From contig JAZGTH010000124.1 in NCBI GenBank assembly GCA_036877525.1, positions 930,001 to 994,000 of the forward strand: DNA of 64,000 nt, in the 5' to 3' direction. Below the pieces are notes generated by a model. That model had not been told where the DNA came from and ran no database searches. It saw only the letters and a program-made list of their open reading frames with translations. How positions within the stretch are numbered: position 1 is the first letter of the stretch; each line of letters opens with the position of its first letter. The position numbers and the translations under genes are program-made. Origin of the DNA: Chromobotia macracanthus. Lineage: Eukaryota; Chordata; Actinopteri; Cypriniformes; Botiidae. Shown here in pieces: positions 54,604 to 64,000 of the stretch.

Positions 54604-56274
54604 TATGAACACCAGACTCTTTCAGTACAAGGAAATCACTAGTGATAGATTAAACAGGTCATTTGAAACATCTATATGTTGTATGTATTTTTTGGTCTAT
54701 TATTGAGTCTTTTTGGGTATCTAAGGTAAGAGATGCTGAAGTGGGGTTGCCCAGGGTACCTTACAAGACAGAACCTCCACTGAGTTGAATTAATGTTCTC
54801 CTTCAGTTTGTCTTAGCATTATTCTTAGTTCTACATATAATTTATCTGTCATATATAAATAAGCTTTTTAACAACAGTAAAAATTATAATTTCAAAGATA
54901 TAAGTTTAGGTAAATTGTTTCATGTTAAGTTTAAACTGAGCAAATAGCAAGTAGTATGTTGTATTTTTTAGACACTGCCAAACTTCTGAGACCAATTTAA
55001 AACCATAACATAATGATATTAAAAATAAACTAATAAAACTAAATGATACTATCAGCTTGTGTATGGCCTCCTCTATGACAAGATCATGTGATTCATAGCA
55101 GCGAGACTAAAGAACATCATGTGAGATGGTTTAAAGAAAATGCTTTCTTTCATGACCTGGTAATGTCCCTCTCCCTTCTAAGTGATCATCATGAAAATCA
55201 AATAATGCCATGAAAGAGTCTCTCTGTGTCATTTCCAGCAAGATCCCTCCTTCTTGTCCTGCTTTTGTAAAATCCAAAAACAACAGGACCTCTGATAGTC
55301 AACACATTGCCATTCTGACTCGACTTGGCAAAAACCCATGGAAAGTTTTTACATGTGACCATTTCTTATTGGATCAGGGTGCCCTGGAGATCATAGAATT
55401 AATAAAGTAATTTATTTTATGTCTGGAAACAATAAGATGGGTTTCATATGAAAGTGGGGTGTGTTGTCATTCACTTAAATCATAGTGGGCAAAAAGCTAT
55501 CACCTAAACAAAACAAATTACTGAATGATAAAAACTCACTCTTAAGCAGCCAGTGTTAAAATCTGATGTTTAGTTACAAGTATCACATGCTTTGTCACTT
55601 ATTTAGTGTTACTGTATGATGTTTATTTTGGGTGTTGTAAAACAAAATGATGAGGGCATTGTTGTTTGTTCTTGAAGAATAAGTGTCACAGTATCAAATT
55701 ATATGAAATATTCAGGGTTCAATGGAGTCAGAATGAACACAGAACAATATCACCATAAATACTTCATACTGTTCTTCAAACCTGTTTTTCCACCCATAAT
55801 GCAAATGGTTTCCCTTTAAAGGTAAATTAAGGATTTTAATCCTGTCAAAATGGAGACATCTTATGCATGCTATATATGGAAAGAGTTGCTCTAATCAGGA
55901 AACAGCATGCAAGAAACTGACCTTATGGATGCTAAGAAACATCGTATTAGAGGTCTGCACGCTCCTGCCAGGTTCTGTTCTGCACCAGCCCACTGATTTA
56001 CTCTGTGTACACCCGCTAATCATTTTGCGAAGCAATTGGCTATGAAAATCTTTGTTTCTCCTATCACTACCCAAATAAGCACGTCCCATGGTATAGTCCC
56101 AGCCCTGACACTGATTGACTGGTTTGTGTGCAAGGCATCGTAAACACAAATGCAAAGAGAATTGCGATTGCTTTTGAGTTTTGGCACACTCAGTACATGA
56201 CTTTTACACCCACAAATAGAAAATGCAATTGCAAATGCAATTTGCAATTCTTTTTTCAAATTTGTCAACAAAAA
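54604..56274. other. Non-coding stretch with one MITE relative
   Basis: At about 55543-55645 the sequence shares 'tagtgttactgtatgatgtttattttgggtgttg' with 16090-16130. Its head 'gccagtgttaaaatct' is the reverse complement of the head of that copy. Otherwise nothing is recognised. Confidence 0.45.
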
Positions 56275-57775
56275 CACTCCATAAGAACCAACAAGCTGAT
56301 GCCCTTTCTCGAACCCACAAGCCTTCTGACAAACTATCACCACCAGAACCCATTCTCCCTCCAGCCATTATTGTTAGCCCCATCTAGGGGTCCATAGATG
56401 AGGACATAGCAGAAGCAACTTGTCACGGACCTGCTCTGCCAGGTGGTCCTGAGGGTAAAGTATACATACCAGCATCACTCTGTGTTACCCTCATGGACTC
56501 AGCACATACTTCTCAGGGCTCTGCCAACAGACTTCTCAGCCAACAGACCCTCTCACTCATTCAAGATCATACTGGTGGCCTGGAATGGCCCAGGATATCT
56601 CCCGGAATGTCAAAGGTTGCTCAGTCTGTACCATGTCCAAAGTACCTCATCACCTACCAGAAGGTAAACTTGTTCCATTGCCTGTTCCATGTAGGCCCTG
56701 GTCCCATATCAGAGTGGACTTTATTACTGATCTTCCACCCTCAGACTCCAATACATGTATACTTATTACTGTTGATCGTTTCTCTAAAGCCTGTAAACTT
56801 ATGCCACTCAAGAATCTACCCACTTCCATGATAACTGCTGAGACTCTCTTTCACCAGGTCTTTCGCCACTTTGGTATCCCCAAGAGCATTGTTTTGGACT
56901 GGTGCCCTCAGTTCATCTCACATGTGTGGCAAGCCTTCTTCCGATTACTAGGGGTTTCCATCAGTTTAACTTCTGGATATCATCCACAGTCCAATGGCCA
57001 GATTGTGTGAAAAATCCAGGAGATTGGGAGATACCAGTTCCTCCCTTGGGCAGAGTATGCACAGAACTCCCTTTGTCAGTCATCCACAGGGCTCACTCCC
57101 TTTCAGTGCATGCTCGGATAGCAACCACCCTTGCTTTCCAGGTCAGGTGAGACTTCCAACATTCCAGCTGTGGACCACTAGTTCCATACGAGCGAGATGA
57201 TCTGGGACTCAGCTCACGTAAATCTGCAACAGGCTGTGCAGAAGCAGAAGAACCAGGCTGATGCTAGGAGAATGGACACCCCTCATTACCACCCGGGTCA
57301 AAAGGTCTGGCTCTCCACCAGGGACATTTGCCTCAGTTGAAAGCTAAGTCGTCAATACATTGGTCCGTTCACCATCCAAAGACAAATAAATGATGTCACC
57401 TACCATCTCTACCTCTCGTCCCACTATGGGATATCACTCTCTTTTCATGTTTCTTTGTGAAACCTTTCACTAACCCTCTGTCTCCCTCTGCCACAGGTCC
57501 TGGTGCAGAAGCGGTACCACTTCCTCCTCGTATTGAGTCAACACTATCCCAGACTCATGACGCAAAGGCAGCCTTCTGGAAGATTTGGTGGACTGGGAAG
57601 ATTATGGTCCAGAGAAACGCTCATGGGTCAGTCAAAACAATATTCTAGATCCATCATTACTGACAGAGTTCTATACCAACCATCCAGATCACCGGCACCT
57701 AGAAGCAGAGGTCATCTGCGTCATTGTCCGTTTCGCGCATTGGGAGCTGCCCGTGGGGGGGGGGGGGTGGTGTAC
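56275..57775 (+). mobile_element. Gypsy/Sushi-like remnant (copy C): RNase H end, integrase, chromodomain
   Basis: Starts abruptly with NKADALS-like sequence (56285-56315), so it is 5' truncated. The integrase zinc-binding part and core lie in the frame 56585-57010, with CSVCTMSK, RPWSHIRVDFITDLP, VDRFSKACKL, DWCPQF and SGYHPQSNGQ. The last catalytic region then reaches a stop at 57008. The C-terminal domain near 57290-57340 shows GQKVWLSTRDI. A chromodomain-like VDWEDYGPEKRSWV lies near 57587-57630. A polypurine run of G (about 57754-57770) precedes the LTR, as expected for the second-strand primer. Confidence 0.85.
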
Positions 57776-58212
57776 TGTAACAGAGCCAGCCACGCCTCCC
57801 ACACTAGACATCACAACGTTGCCCACTCGTTCCCTCTCACCTGACTACTGATTCTCTGCACCAGCACAACTAATCAAGGTCTCTATATAAACACCACTCT
57901 GACACTCCAGTTTTGTCCGGTCTTGTTGATGTTAACTTCTCAACACCCAGAGTCCTGTTCATTTACCTGTTGGATTGTCTATCTGTCTTCCTGGTTTCTC
58001 CATTGTCTACTCCACTGGGTTTCTTCTAAAGAGATAAGACTGTGTTTACATTCTGCTAAGTTACTGTTAATTAATCTGTGGATTCATTCTCACCTGCTGT
58101 TCCTGATTCCAGTTCTGTTTTCCATCTATATTCATCTGTTTGTAATCACCTCCATTAATACAACATTATGCTATTTACTACCTTGGTCTCCGTTCCACTC
58201 TGTAGTGTGACA
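57776..58212 (+). mobile_element. 3' LTR of Gypsy copy C
   Basis: Begins TGTAACAG directly after the purine tract and ends TGTGACA, 437 bp. It contains TATATAAAC at about 57882-57892, a promoter-like box, and late 'aatacaacattatg' sequence. There is no 5' partner LTR in the window. Confidence 0.78.
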
Positions 58213-58639
58213 GGAACACTGTGAATAGGTTATCTTTGCACAACACAAAGCAGAATTTTAAAAAATAATATTTTATTAGTCCTAAAAATCAATATAAAAA
58301 TTTAAATCTTTGTCATTAATGACATACCAAATGTGAAATGTTGCTTTCATGAAACAATGCTCTGTTTGTGGAATTTTTATTTGGTTTATTTATAAAAATA
58401 TATAGTAGTGAAATTAATGTGGCTATAAACTATAAAATGTGCCTGTTTGACCTACAGACATGAAACCTGAAACTGTAAAACACTCAGAATATTATTCTGT
58501 ACAGACATCTCACCCCGCAAACTCATTTCAGAGAGGTAGCACCAATTGCCCAACCGCACACCCACCCTGCAATTTATTCATTTTGAATTCTGAACTGACA
58601 GGAGATTGAGAGAGTGCGAGTGAGAGGAAATCTGCTAGT
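58213..58639. other. Spacer with a short repeat relative of the pwp2 upstream region
   Basis: At 58463-58525 the sequence is a diverged reverse complement of the DNA flanking 61015-61202, lacking the hairpin found there. No coding feature. Confidence 0.5.
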
Positions 58640-60480
58640 GTAATGATAATGATAAACCATTTTGCTGGTTCGGCCTTACAGAGCTATATTGATCCTAAGG
58701 GGCATTTTCTTTTATTGGTAATTTGTGTTAATAATGTTTTTATATTATTAATTAATGTTTATGGGTATAATACCTCCAGAGAAAACAATTTGCTGTTTGA
58801 AGCGATAGGAGAAAATTTTTTGTTATGGTCAAAAAACACTTCCAGATGCTTTGATTTGTATTGGTGGAGATTTTAATATCGCTCCTGATAACAATCTTGA
58901 TAGATTTCCTCCCAGACAGTCTGCTTCCTCTAATTCTAAATTGAAAATGTTCATGGAGAAGTTCGATTTAATTGATATCTGGAGGGAGAAGTTTCCAAAT
59001 GTTAAATCTTACACATGGAGAAACAAGAATCAATCAATACTTTCTTGTTTAGATTATTGGCTTGTACCACTCATTTAAAAACTATAATGTTTCAGTTAGT
59101 ATCCATCCCTCACTGTTAACAGACCACCAAACTATTTTCCTCACTACTCCTTTATCCACAGGACACTCAACAGACTTAACAGAAACTGATTTAACAGAAT
59201 TTGCAGAGCTTCAATCTAAATTAAATTGTTGAATTAAATACTTATAAGTACAAAGCTGAAGGCTCCTACGTTCGTTCTAGGAGGAAATGGTTAGAACAAG
59301 GAGAACAAAGCTCTTCTTATTTTTAAGAATGGAAAAACATAATTTAAGGAATCTTACTATTGATTCTTTGCAAGTTAATGGTACTTTGACAGATAATCCT
59401 AAGGAAATTGCCTCTTTCTGTAGTAACTTCTATTCAGAACTTTATAAGTCTAATTATTGCAAAGAATCTGCTTCTCTTTTCTTTCAGTCTTTAAAGGAGG
59501 TTAATCTAATATCTGGAGATGAGCAATTTGCCTGTGATGAAACTATAAATATTACTGAAATAATTGACGATATTGAAGGCCTTAAAAATAACAAGTCTCC
59601 TGGCATGGATGGCCTAACAGCTGAATTTTACAAATGTTTTGCAGAAGAATTGGCACCATTCCTGCTAGAGATGTTTTTGGAGAGTATTCAGTCAGAAAGT
59701 CTATCTTCAAGTTTATCTTCAAGTTTAACACAAGGGCTACTAACTCTAATACCTAAACACGAAAAAGATACTTCTCTGATAGATAATTGGCGGCCTATCT
59801 GTTTGCTCAACAACAGTTATAAAATATTAGCTTGGATTCTAGCTACAAGACTTAAGAGTGTTTTAAACTCTGTTATTGACGAGACTCAATCAGGATTCAT
59901 GCCAAAAAGACACACAGCTAATGATATCCGGCAGAGTATTACTGTTGCTAATAAGAATATGCTTAATGGTCAGCTAGCCGATGACACTACTTTGTTTCTT
60001 AAAGACAAATCACAAATTCTAGTTGCAATCAAACACATTAAGTTTTTTTCTAAAGCTTCTGGTTTAAAGCTGAATCTTGATAAATGTGAACTGTTAGCTA
60101 TTAAAACTTGTTCTTCTCCTTCTATACAGTATCCCAGTTAAATCACAGGTGACCTATCTTGGTGTATCTATATGTAAGGAAGATAAAATCAGATGCAGAT
60201 TACACTTTGACCCAGTTGTTGGAAAAGCTAAAGGGAAATTCAGTTCATGGTTACAGAGAGATTTGTTGCTAAGAGGCCAAACCGTCAAAACTAAAGCTGA
60301 GGGTATTTCAAGAATGACCTACCCCGCTCTCTCTTTGTACATAGATAAACCTGTATGTGCTGACATTGATTGAATGTTATTTGACTTTCTGTGGAAACAT
60401 AAGAGACATTACGTAGAAAAAAATGCAGTTATAAATAAATATGAATGTGGTGGCTTATTTTTTTTTATTTTGCCTCTTTA
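58640..60480 (+). mobile_element. 5'-truncated L1-like LINE with internal deletion
   Basis: Endonuclease part at 58660-59080: INVYGYNTSRENN, then GGDFNIAPDNNLDR and TWRNKNQS, with SCLDYWL at the end and frame shifts near 58850. RT part at 59287-60141, one frame of 284 codons: NNKSPGMDGLTAEFY, LIPKHEKD, NWRPICLLNN, QSGFMPKRHTANDIR. It then jumps straight to ADDTTLFLKD, so the palm residues between are deleted in frame. The C-terminal part continues to about 60480 in a new frame (SWLQRDLLLRGQT). Typical of fish L1. Confidence 0.85.
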
Positions 60481-60960
60481 ATAATACTTTTAAGATTGGT
60501 TAAAGCAATATTTAACAAATTCTGATTCATTGTTTTTTCCAAGGTGAGAGGTCTCCCTTTCTTATTGTTTTGTAATTACAATATCACTAAATTGCCCCTT
60601 AAAATATCGAATTTGTTTCTGGCGTGGCATATGATTTATAAACATAATTTTAGTTATTTCCTCACAGTTATTTTATTTGGAATTGTGGTGATATTCTTTA
60701 TAAAAGTAAATCTTTGTTTTTTCCAAATTGGGTCAATAATAATATTATTCTAGTTTCTCAGTTAATAAATTCTGATGGTTACTTATATTCTTATTCATAG
60801 TTTCAATATATCATTCTCATTATATTTTTCTGATTTTGTAACCAGTAAATTGTATTCTCAATTGTACTCACCCCTTTCATTGATTTTTGTACGTTGTTTA
60901 TGGCAATTAAAAAATTGCAGTGTAGAAGAGAGCTATTAAAATAAATGTTTTTCAAAGAAA
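60481..60960. other. AT-rich tail after the L1, nothing coding
   Basis: Probably decayed L1 3' sequence (a 'ggtcaataataatattattctagtttctcagttaataaattctgatgg'-type stretch). Not resolvable further. Confidence 0.45.
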
Positions 60961-60981
60961 AAAACTACGAATATGCGGGAA

Positions 60982-60998
60982 ACTTCCGTTACTTCCGG
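60982..60998 (+). promoter_or_regulatory. Two ETS-type motifs upstream of pwp2
   Basis: ACTTCCG at 60982-60988 and ACTTCCGG at 60991-60998 match the GABP/ETS core (complement CCGGAAGT). This is common in promoters of ribosome-biogenesis genes. They lie about 560 bp before the pwp2 ATG, further than usual, with a hairpin element between. Functional use is inferred. Confidence 0.4.
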
Positions 60999-61014
60999 GA
61001 GAGGTGGGATGTCT

Positions 61015-61202
61015 GTTCTGTATATAGCAAAGACTTGATTTGGGGAGTAAACCTTCTGTACTTTTATACAGACTCAATAATCTATTAAACTCAGTTGCAT
61101 GAAACCAACTGTAAGATAGTTTGTTTTCTGTTTTACAGTTGATCTTGTGCTATGGAGTACAGAAGGCTTACTCTAAAAACAAGTCTTGCGCTATATACAG
61201 AA
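61015..61202. repeat. Foldback (hairpin) element upstream of pwp2
   Basis: The left arm 61015-61061 starts TTCTGTATATAGC and includes 'cttctgtact'. It pairs imperfectly with the right arm 61156-61202, which ends GCGCTATATACAGAA. An inner small hairpin of 'aactgtaa' and 'ttacagtt' lies between. The element is absent at the related site near 58463-58525, which implies an insertion. No coding capacity. Confidence 0.7.
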
Positions 61203-61549
61203 TAATATTCTGAGTGTTTTATAGTTGGTTTGATGTCTCTAGGTAAAACGGATTTATAAGATTTAAAAGGATTATTGAAACTACCACTGAATTTAATAGA
61301 TATATAAAATATATTTGCGCGAATGTCAAATAGTTATTAAACTAACTTAAGAGTTTCTTAGCGTAACGTGTGTACACTCCGGAGCAGAAGGTGGCGGTAC
61401 TGCACCAATAAGATGGACGCTAACTGCTGTTAAAACAGAAGAAGAAATAGCTGCAGCACGTGCTTTTATGTATTTAGAGTCTCAACTGTGGGCAATTGAA
61501 TCGTCGTACTTCACAGATAATTAAAAGCAGGACGTCATTCTCTGAAAAT

Positions 61550-61567
61550 ATGAAGTTTGCTTACAAG
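61550..61567 (+). CDS. pwp2: pwp2 exon 1
   Basis: Six codons, MKFAYK, before donor GTAGGA. The short first coding exon is followed in phase 0 by exon 2. Confidence 0.92.
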
Positions 61568-63985
61568 GTAGGATAGTTATTATTATGTTTTCCTCATGAT
61601 TATATGGTATTTGCTTAAGAAACATGGTTGTTCTGGCTGCGGATTCAAGGCGAAACATCCTTAATAACAAAACTATAAGAAAAGAAAAATGGCTTGTGTT
61701 TAAAGAAAAAAGGGAAAACGTGAACGTAAGTGTTTTGCATTTTTTCCTAGTTTTCTAATTTATTAGGAGCTTTTTATCGCCACGGAAACCTGTCTTTCTC
61801 TAAAGATGGTAGTTCTGCCATCAGTCCTGTCGGCAACCGCATCTCCGTCTTTGATTTGAAAAAGTGAGTATTACGTTCGCACACTGCCTTCAAAGTCTTG
61901 CTGGGTTTAAAAAAATAATCACAAATTAACGTTTTACTGCTTTCACTTCGGGAACTGTTATGAATTGTTTTTCTTCAGTAACAAGTCGGAAACCTTACCA
62001 GTGTCCACCACAAAGAACATAACTTGTGTTGGAATATCTCCCAATGGAAATATTGCCATTCTTATAGATGAAGGTATGGGCACCATTTAACATGCAACAT
62101 GTGCGCGTTGTGAAATATGTTTTATACGATAGTTTGGTGTTTAAATGTGTTTCAGATGGAGCAGCTATATTGGTCAGCCTGGTCACTCGGGCAGTAATCC
62201 ACCAACATCATTTCCATAACCCTGTTTACAGTGTTTGTTTCTCCCCTGATGGCAGGTAAGCAAACACACACTAGGGGTGTAACGATAATCAAAACTGAAC
62301 CAAATAACCGAGATGGACCATTAACTGTACGTAATGCGGTATGCTGATGGCGTACCGAACGCCTCATGCAGCCCCGGCCCATTTTTGAGGTTGGCCTCAC
62401 ATATACTTGACATTTGATTAAATAGTAATTGGTACAATTCTAACACCTAATAACAGTTGTATATGTTTTGGAATATTGTACACCAGGGGCTGAAATTCAG
62501 CTCGGGATTGCGGGTATTGCGCACGTTTTCTTTCCCACAGCTAATAATTCAAAGAAATCCCACAAACCCTTATAGTCTTGTGAATTAAACCACACACCAA
62601 CAAATCAAATACTTTCAGTCTGTAATTTCATAATCGGCGCTCTCTCTCTGTTTGCAAGTGTGCAGGGATCTGCTTGCTTATCTCTGAACATAGAGCACTA
62701 TGTAAAGTTGCTTAAATCAGACTCACCATGTTAAAGTGCATTTGTCATATATACATACGTCAGTCTTTCATATACTGTATATATGATGTACCTTAGAAGA
62801 TAAAAGATTGTTTTATAAACATGGTTCTTTCTGTCAGGGCTTAATCTGTTGATATCTTCAATGTGTTTTCATAACTTTAAAATGTCCATTAACTGTGGTG
62901 TGCTTTGACATGACCATTTAACTTACTTTAAAGCATATTGCAAATGTAATATTTTTGCATGTACATTCCAAGAATACCTACAAATATGCCATAACCCTGT
63001 GGCTGGTTTACTGGAGGGTTTATAAAGGTTCTTTGTTAAAACTGCTTGGAAATATGTATCACAAAAAATACACTACATTAAAACATTGAACTGAGTGAAG
63101 TAACTCCTTTTAAAAATGCAGGGATAGTTTTAAATGTCTTTCTACAATGACTCCTACAAGCCTGTCTCAAATTATTCCCCCCAATATGAGCTTCTGATGG
63201 GGAAATTTCCCCATGCACTAAAGTTACTGTCTTCCTTATTATTATTATAATACTTGTTAAAAGTGAACCTAGTGTTCTTTAGCATTGCTGTTGCCATATC
63301 GATACTCTACCATATCGTTACACCCCTAACCTATACACACACACACTCACTACTTAACAGTAAAGCATGGCTACATATGTGAGCTGCTTCTGCTATCTGT
63401 TCTCATTGTGTTTTGTCTTTATGTCTGAAAGGAAATTTGTGGTAACAAAGGAAAATGTGGCTCTAATGTACCATGCCCCTGGAAGAAACAGAGAATTTAA
63501 TGCTTTTTCATTAGACAAGAGCTATTATGGGCCATTTGATGAAACCACTTGCATCGACTGGACTGATGACTCAAAGTTTGTAACAGTTCTTTTTATGTTT
63601 TCCTTTGATTTATTGTTACTGCCTCTTCTGGGGGAGTGACAAACTTTTTTTTTATTATTGTTTTAAAGTTTGAATACATTTTCAATTTTTTGTATTGAAT
63701 GTTTTTTATTGGAATAAAAGAAAACTAAACTCAAGTTATCACATGTTGTTTGTTATAATGTACTGTGTTTTTGTGGGCCTTACAAAAAACAGCCCTGCCT
63801 TAGAAACTACAGATTAACTATCTAACCTTCTCTCCCTCTGATAACTCAGATGTTTTGCCGTTGGTAGCAAGGATACAACCACATGGATATTTGGGGCAGA
63901 GAGATGGGCAAATCTCATCTACTACTCACTAGGTGGACACAAGGACATCATAGTTGGCTGTTTCTTTGAGAAGGACAGCTTAGAT
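61550..63985 (+). CDS. pwp2: Periodic tryptophan protein 2 (Pwp2/Utp1), 5' part of gene
   Basis: Encodes a WD40-repeat protein of the UTP-B complex that binds the U3 snoRNP. It acts in the nucleolus in early 18S rRNA processing. Exons in the window: 61550-61567, 61751-61863, 61979-62073, 62156-62255, 63432-63575 and 63850-63985. They join in frame to 202 codons of roughly 920 expected. The start MKFAYKFSNLLGAFYR fits the family, and the ATG has an A at -3. WD-propeller strands are visible: GNLSFSKDGSS, CVGISPNGN, VYSVCFSPDGR, TCIDWTDDSK and WANLIYYSLGGHKD. Each exon obeys GT-AG and the phases agree. The gene continues past 64000. Confidence 0.95.
61751..61863 (+). CDS. pwp2: pwp2 exon 2
   Basis: Acceptor 'tttttcctag'. 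Encodes FSNLLGAFYRHGNLSFSKDG and SPVGNRISVFDLK. Donor GTGAGT, phase 2. Confidence 0.94.
61979..62073 (+). CDS. pwp2: pwp2 exon 3
   Basis: Encodes NKSETLPVSTTKNITCVG, then SPNGNIAILIDE. Acceptor 'ttcttcag', donor GTATGG, leaving phase 1. Confidence 0.94.
62156..62255 (+). CDS. pwp2: pwp2 exon 4
   Basis: Encodes DGAAILVSLVTRAVIHQH, then HFHNPVYSVCFSPDG. Acceptor 'gtgtttcag', donor GTAAGC, phase 2. Confidence 0.95.
62272..63328. mobile_element. Non-autonomous hAT-like element in pwp2 intron 4 (1.06 kb)
   Basis: The ends are 15-bp inverted repeats, TAGGGGTGTAACGAT (62272-62286) and ATCGTTACACCCCTA (63314-63328). GGGGTGTAACG-type termini are common in fish hAT elements. Both flanks are CA-rich, so an 8-bp duplication cannot be proved. 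There is no transposase frame inside. It accounts for most of the intron. Confidence 0.7.
63432..63575 (+). CDS. pwp2: pwp2 exon 5
   Basis: Encodes KFVVTKENVALMYHAPG, REFNAFSLDKSYYGPFDE and TTCIDWTDDSK. Donor GTTTGT is weak but keeps phase 2 with exon 6. Confidence 0.93.
63850..63985 (+). CDS. pwp2: pwp2 exon 6
   Basis: Encodes CFAVGSKDTTTWIFGAERWA, then NLIYYSLGGHKD and FFEKDSLD. Acceptor 'ataactcag', donor GTAAGT at 63986. The next exon lies outside the window. Confidence 0.94.
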
Positions 63986-64000
63986 GTAAGTTTACAAGAA

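Noticed and set aside
56128..56397. 89-codon frame as a possible host exon
   Set aside because: It spans the truncation point of Gypsy copy C and has no splice signals.

Overview
The window reads as genomic DNA from a ray-finned (teleost) fish. The evidence is intron-split, vertebrate-type coding exons, and a dense mix of repeats typical of teleosts: Tc1-like transposons with long inverted repeats, Sushi-like chromodomain Gypsy elements, DIRS-like elements, L2 and L1 LINEs, tRNA-derived SINEs, hAT-like elements and a retrovirus-like provirus. I cannot name the species.

Only two host protein-coding genes are clear, both on the + strand. The first is an endothelin receptor type B gene (ednrb): seven coding exons from about 40651 to 52744, encoding about 425 residues. 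Every intron is GT-AG, and phases join cleanly at each junction. Its two long introns carry DIRS-like debris. The second is the 5' part of pwp2, a WD40 protein of the U3/UTP-B small-subunit processome. Six exons from 61550 to 63985 give the first 202 residues, and the gene runs off the right edge.

Region by region: 1-8060 holds a decayed L2 LINE, a minisatellite, a retroviral gag/integrase remnant split by a solo LTR, another LINE 3' end, and a nearly complete Tc1-like element with about 200-bp inverted repeats. 8216-10503 is a deleted Gypsy element with a clean 5-bp target duplication. 10.5-21.4 kb is mostly non-coding, with a DIRS-like remnant, a MITE and a deleted Tc1-like element. 21.4-27.5 kb is a minus-strand endogenous retrovirus with large deletions, invaded by two SINEs and an LTR of another family. 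27.8-39.6 kb is a graveyard of hAT, Gypsy, LTR, L2 and SINE pieces, with several datable nested insertions. 40-53 kb is ednrb. 53.7-61.2 kb is again repeats (Tc1-like, SINE, Gypsy with its 3' LTR, L1). 61.5 kb to the end is pwp2, with a hAT-like element in intron 4.

I found no convincing undescribed biological system such as a new gene cluster. The most interesting signals are structural. A 139-bp piece of one Gypsy remnant has been copied, inverted and almost unchanged, into the reverse transcriptase of another 4.4 kb away. A 124-bp perfect-armed AT palindrome lies about 300 bp upstream of the ednrb start codon. A hairpin element sits in the pwp2 upstream region, and an inverted related copy of the flanking sequence lacks it. 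An exon-like segment with a poly(A) signal lies just upstream of ednrb. All identifications come from reading the sequence and remembered family features; no search was run.
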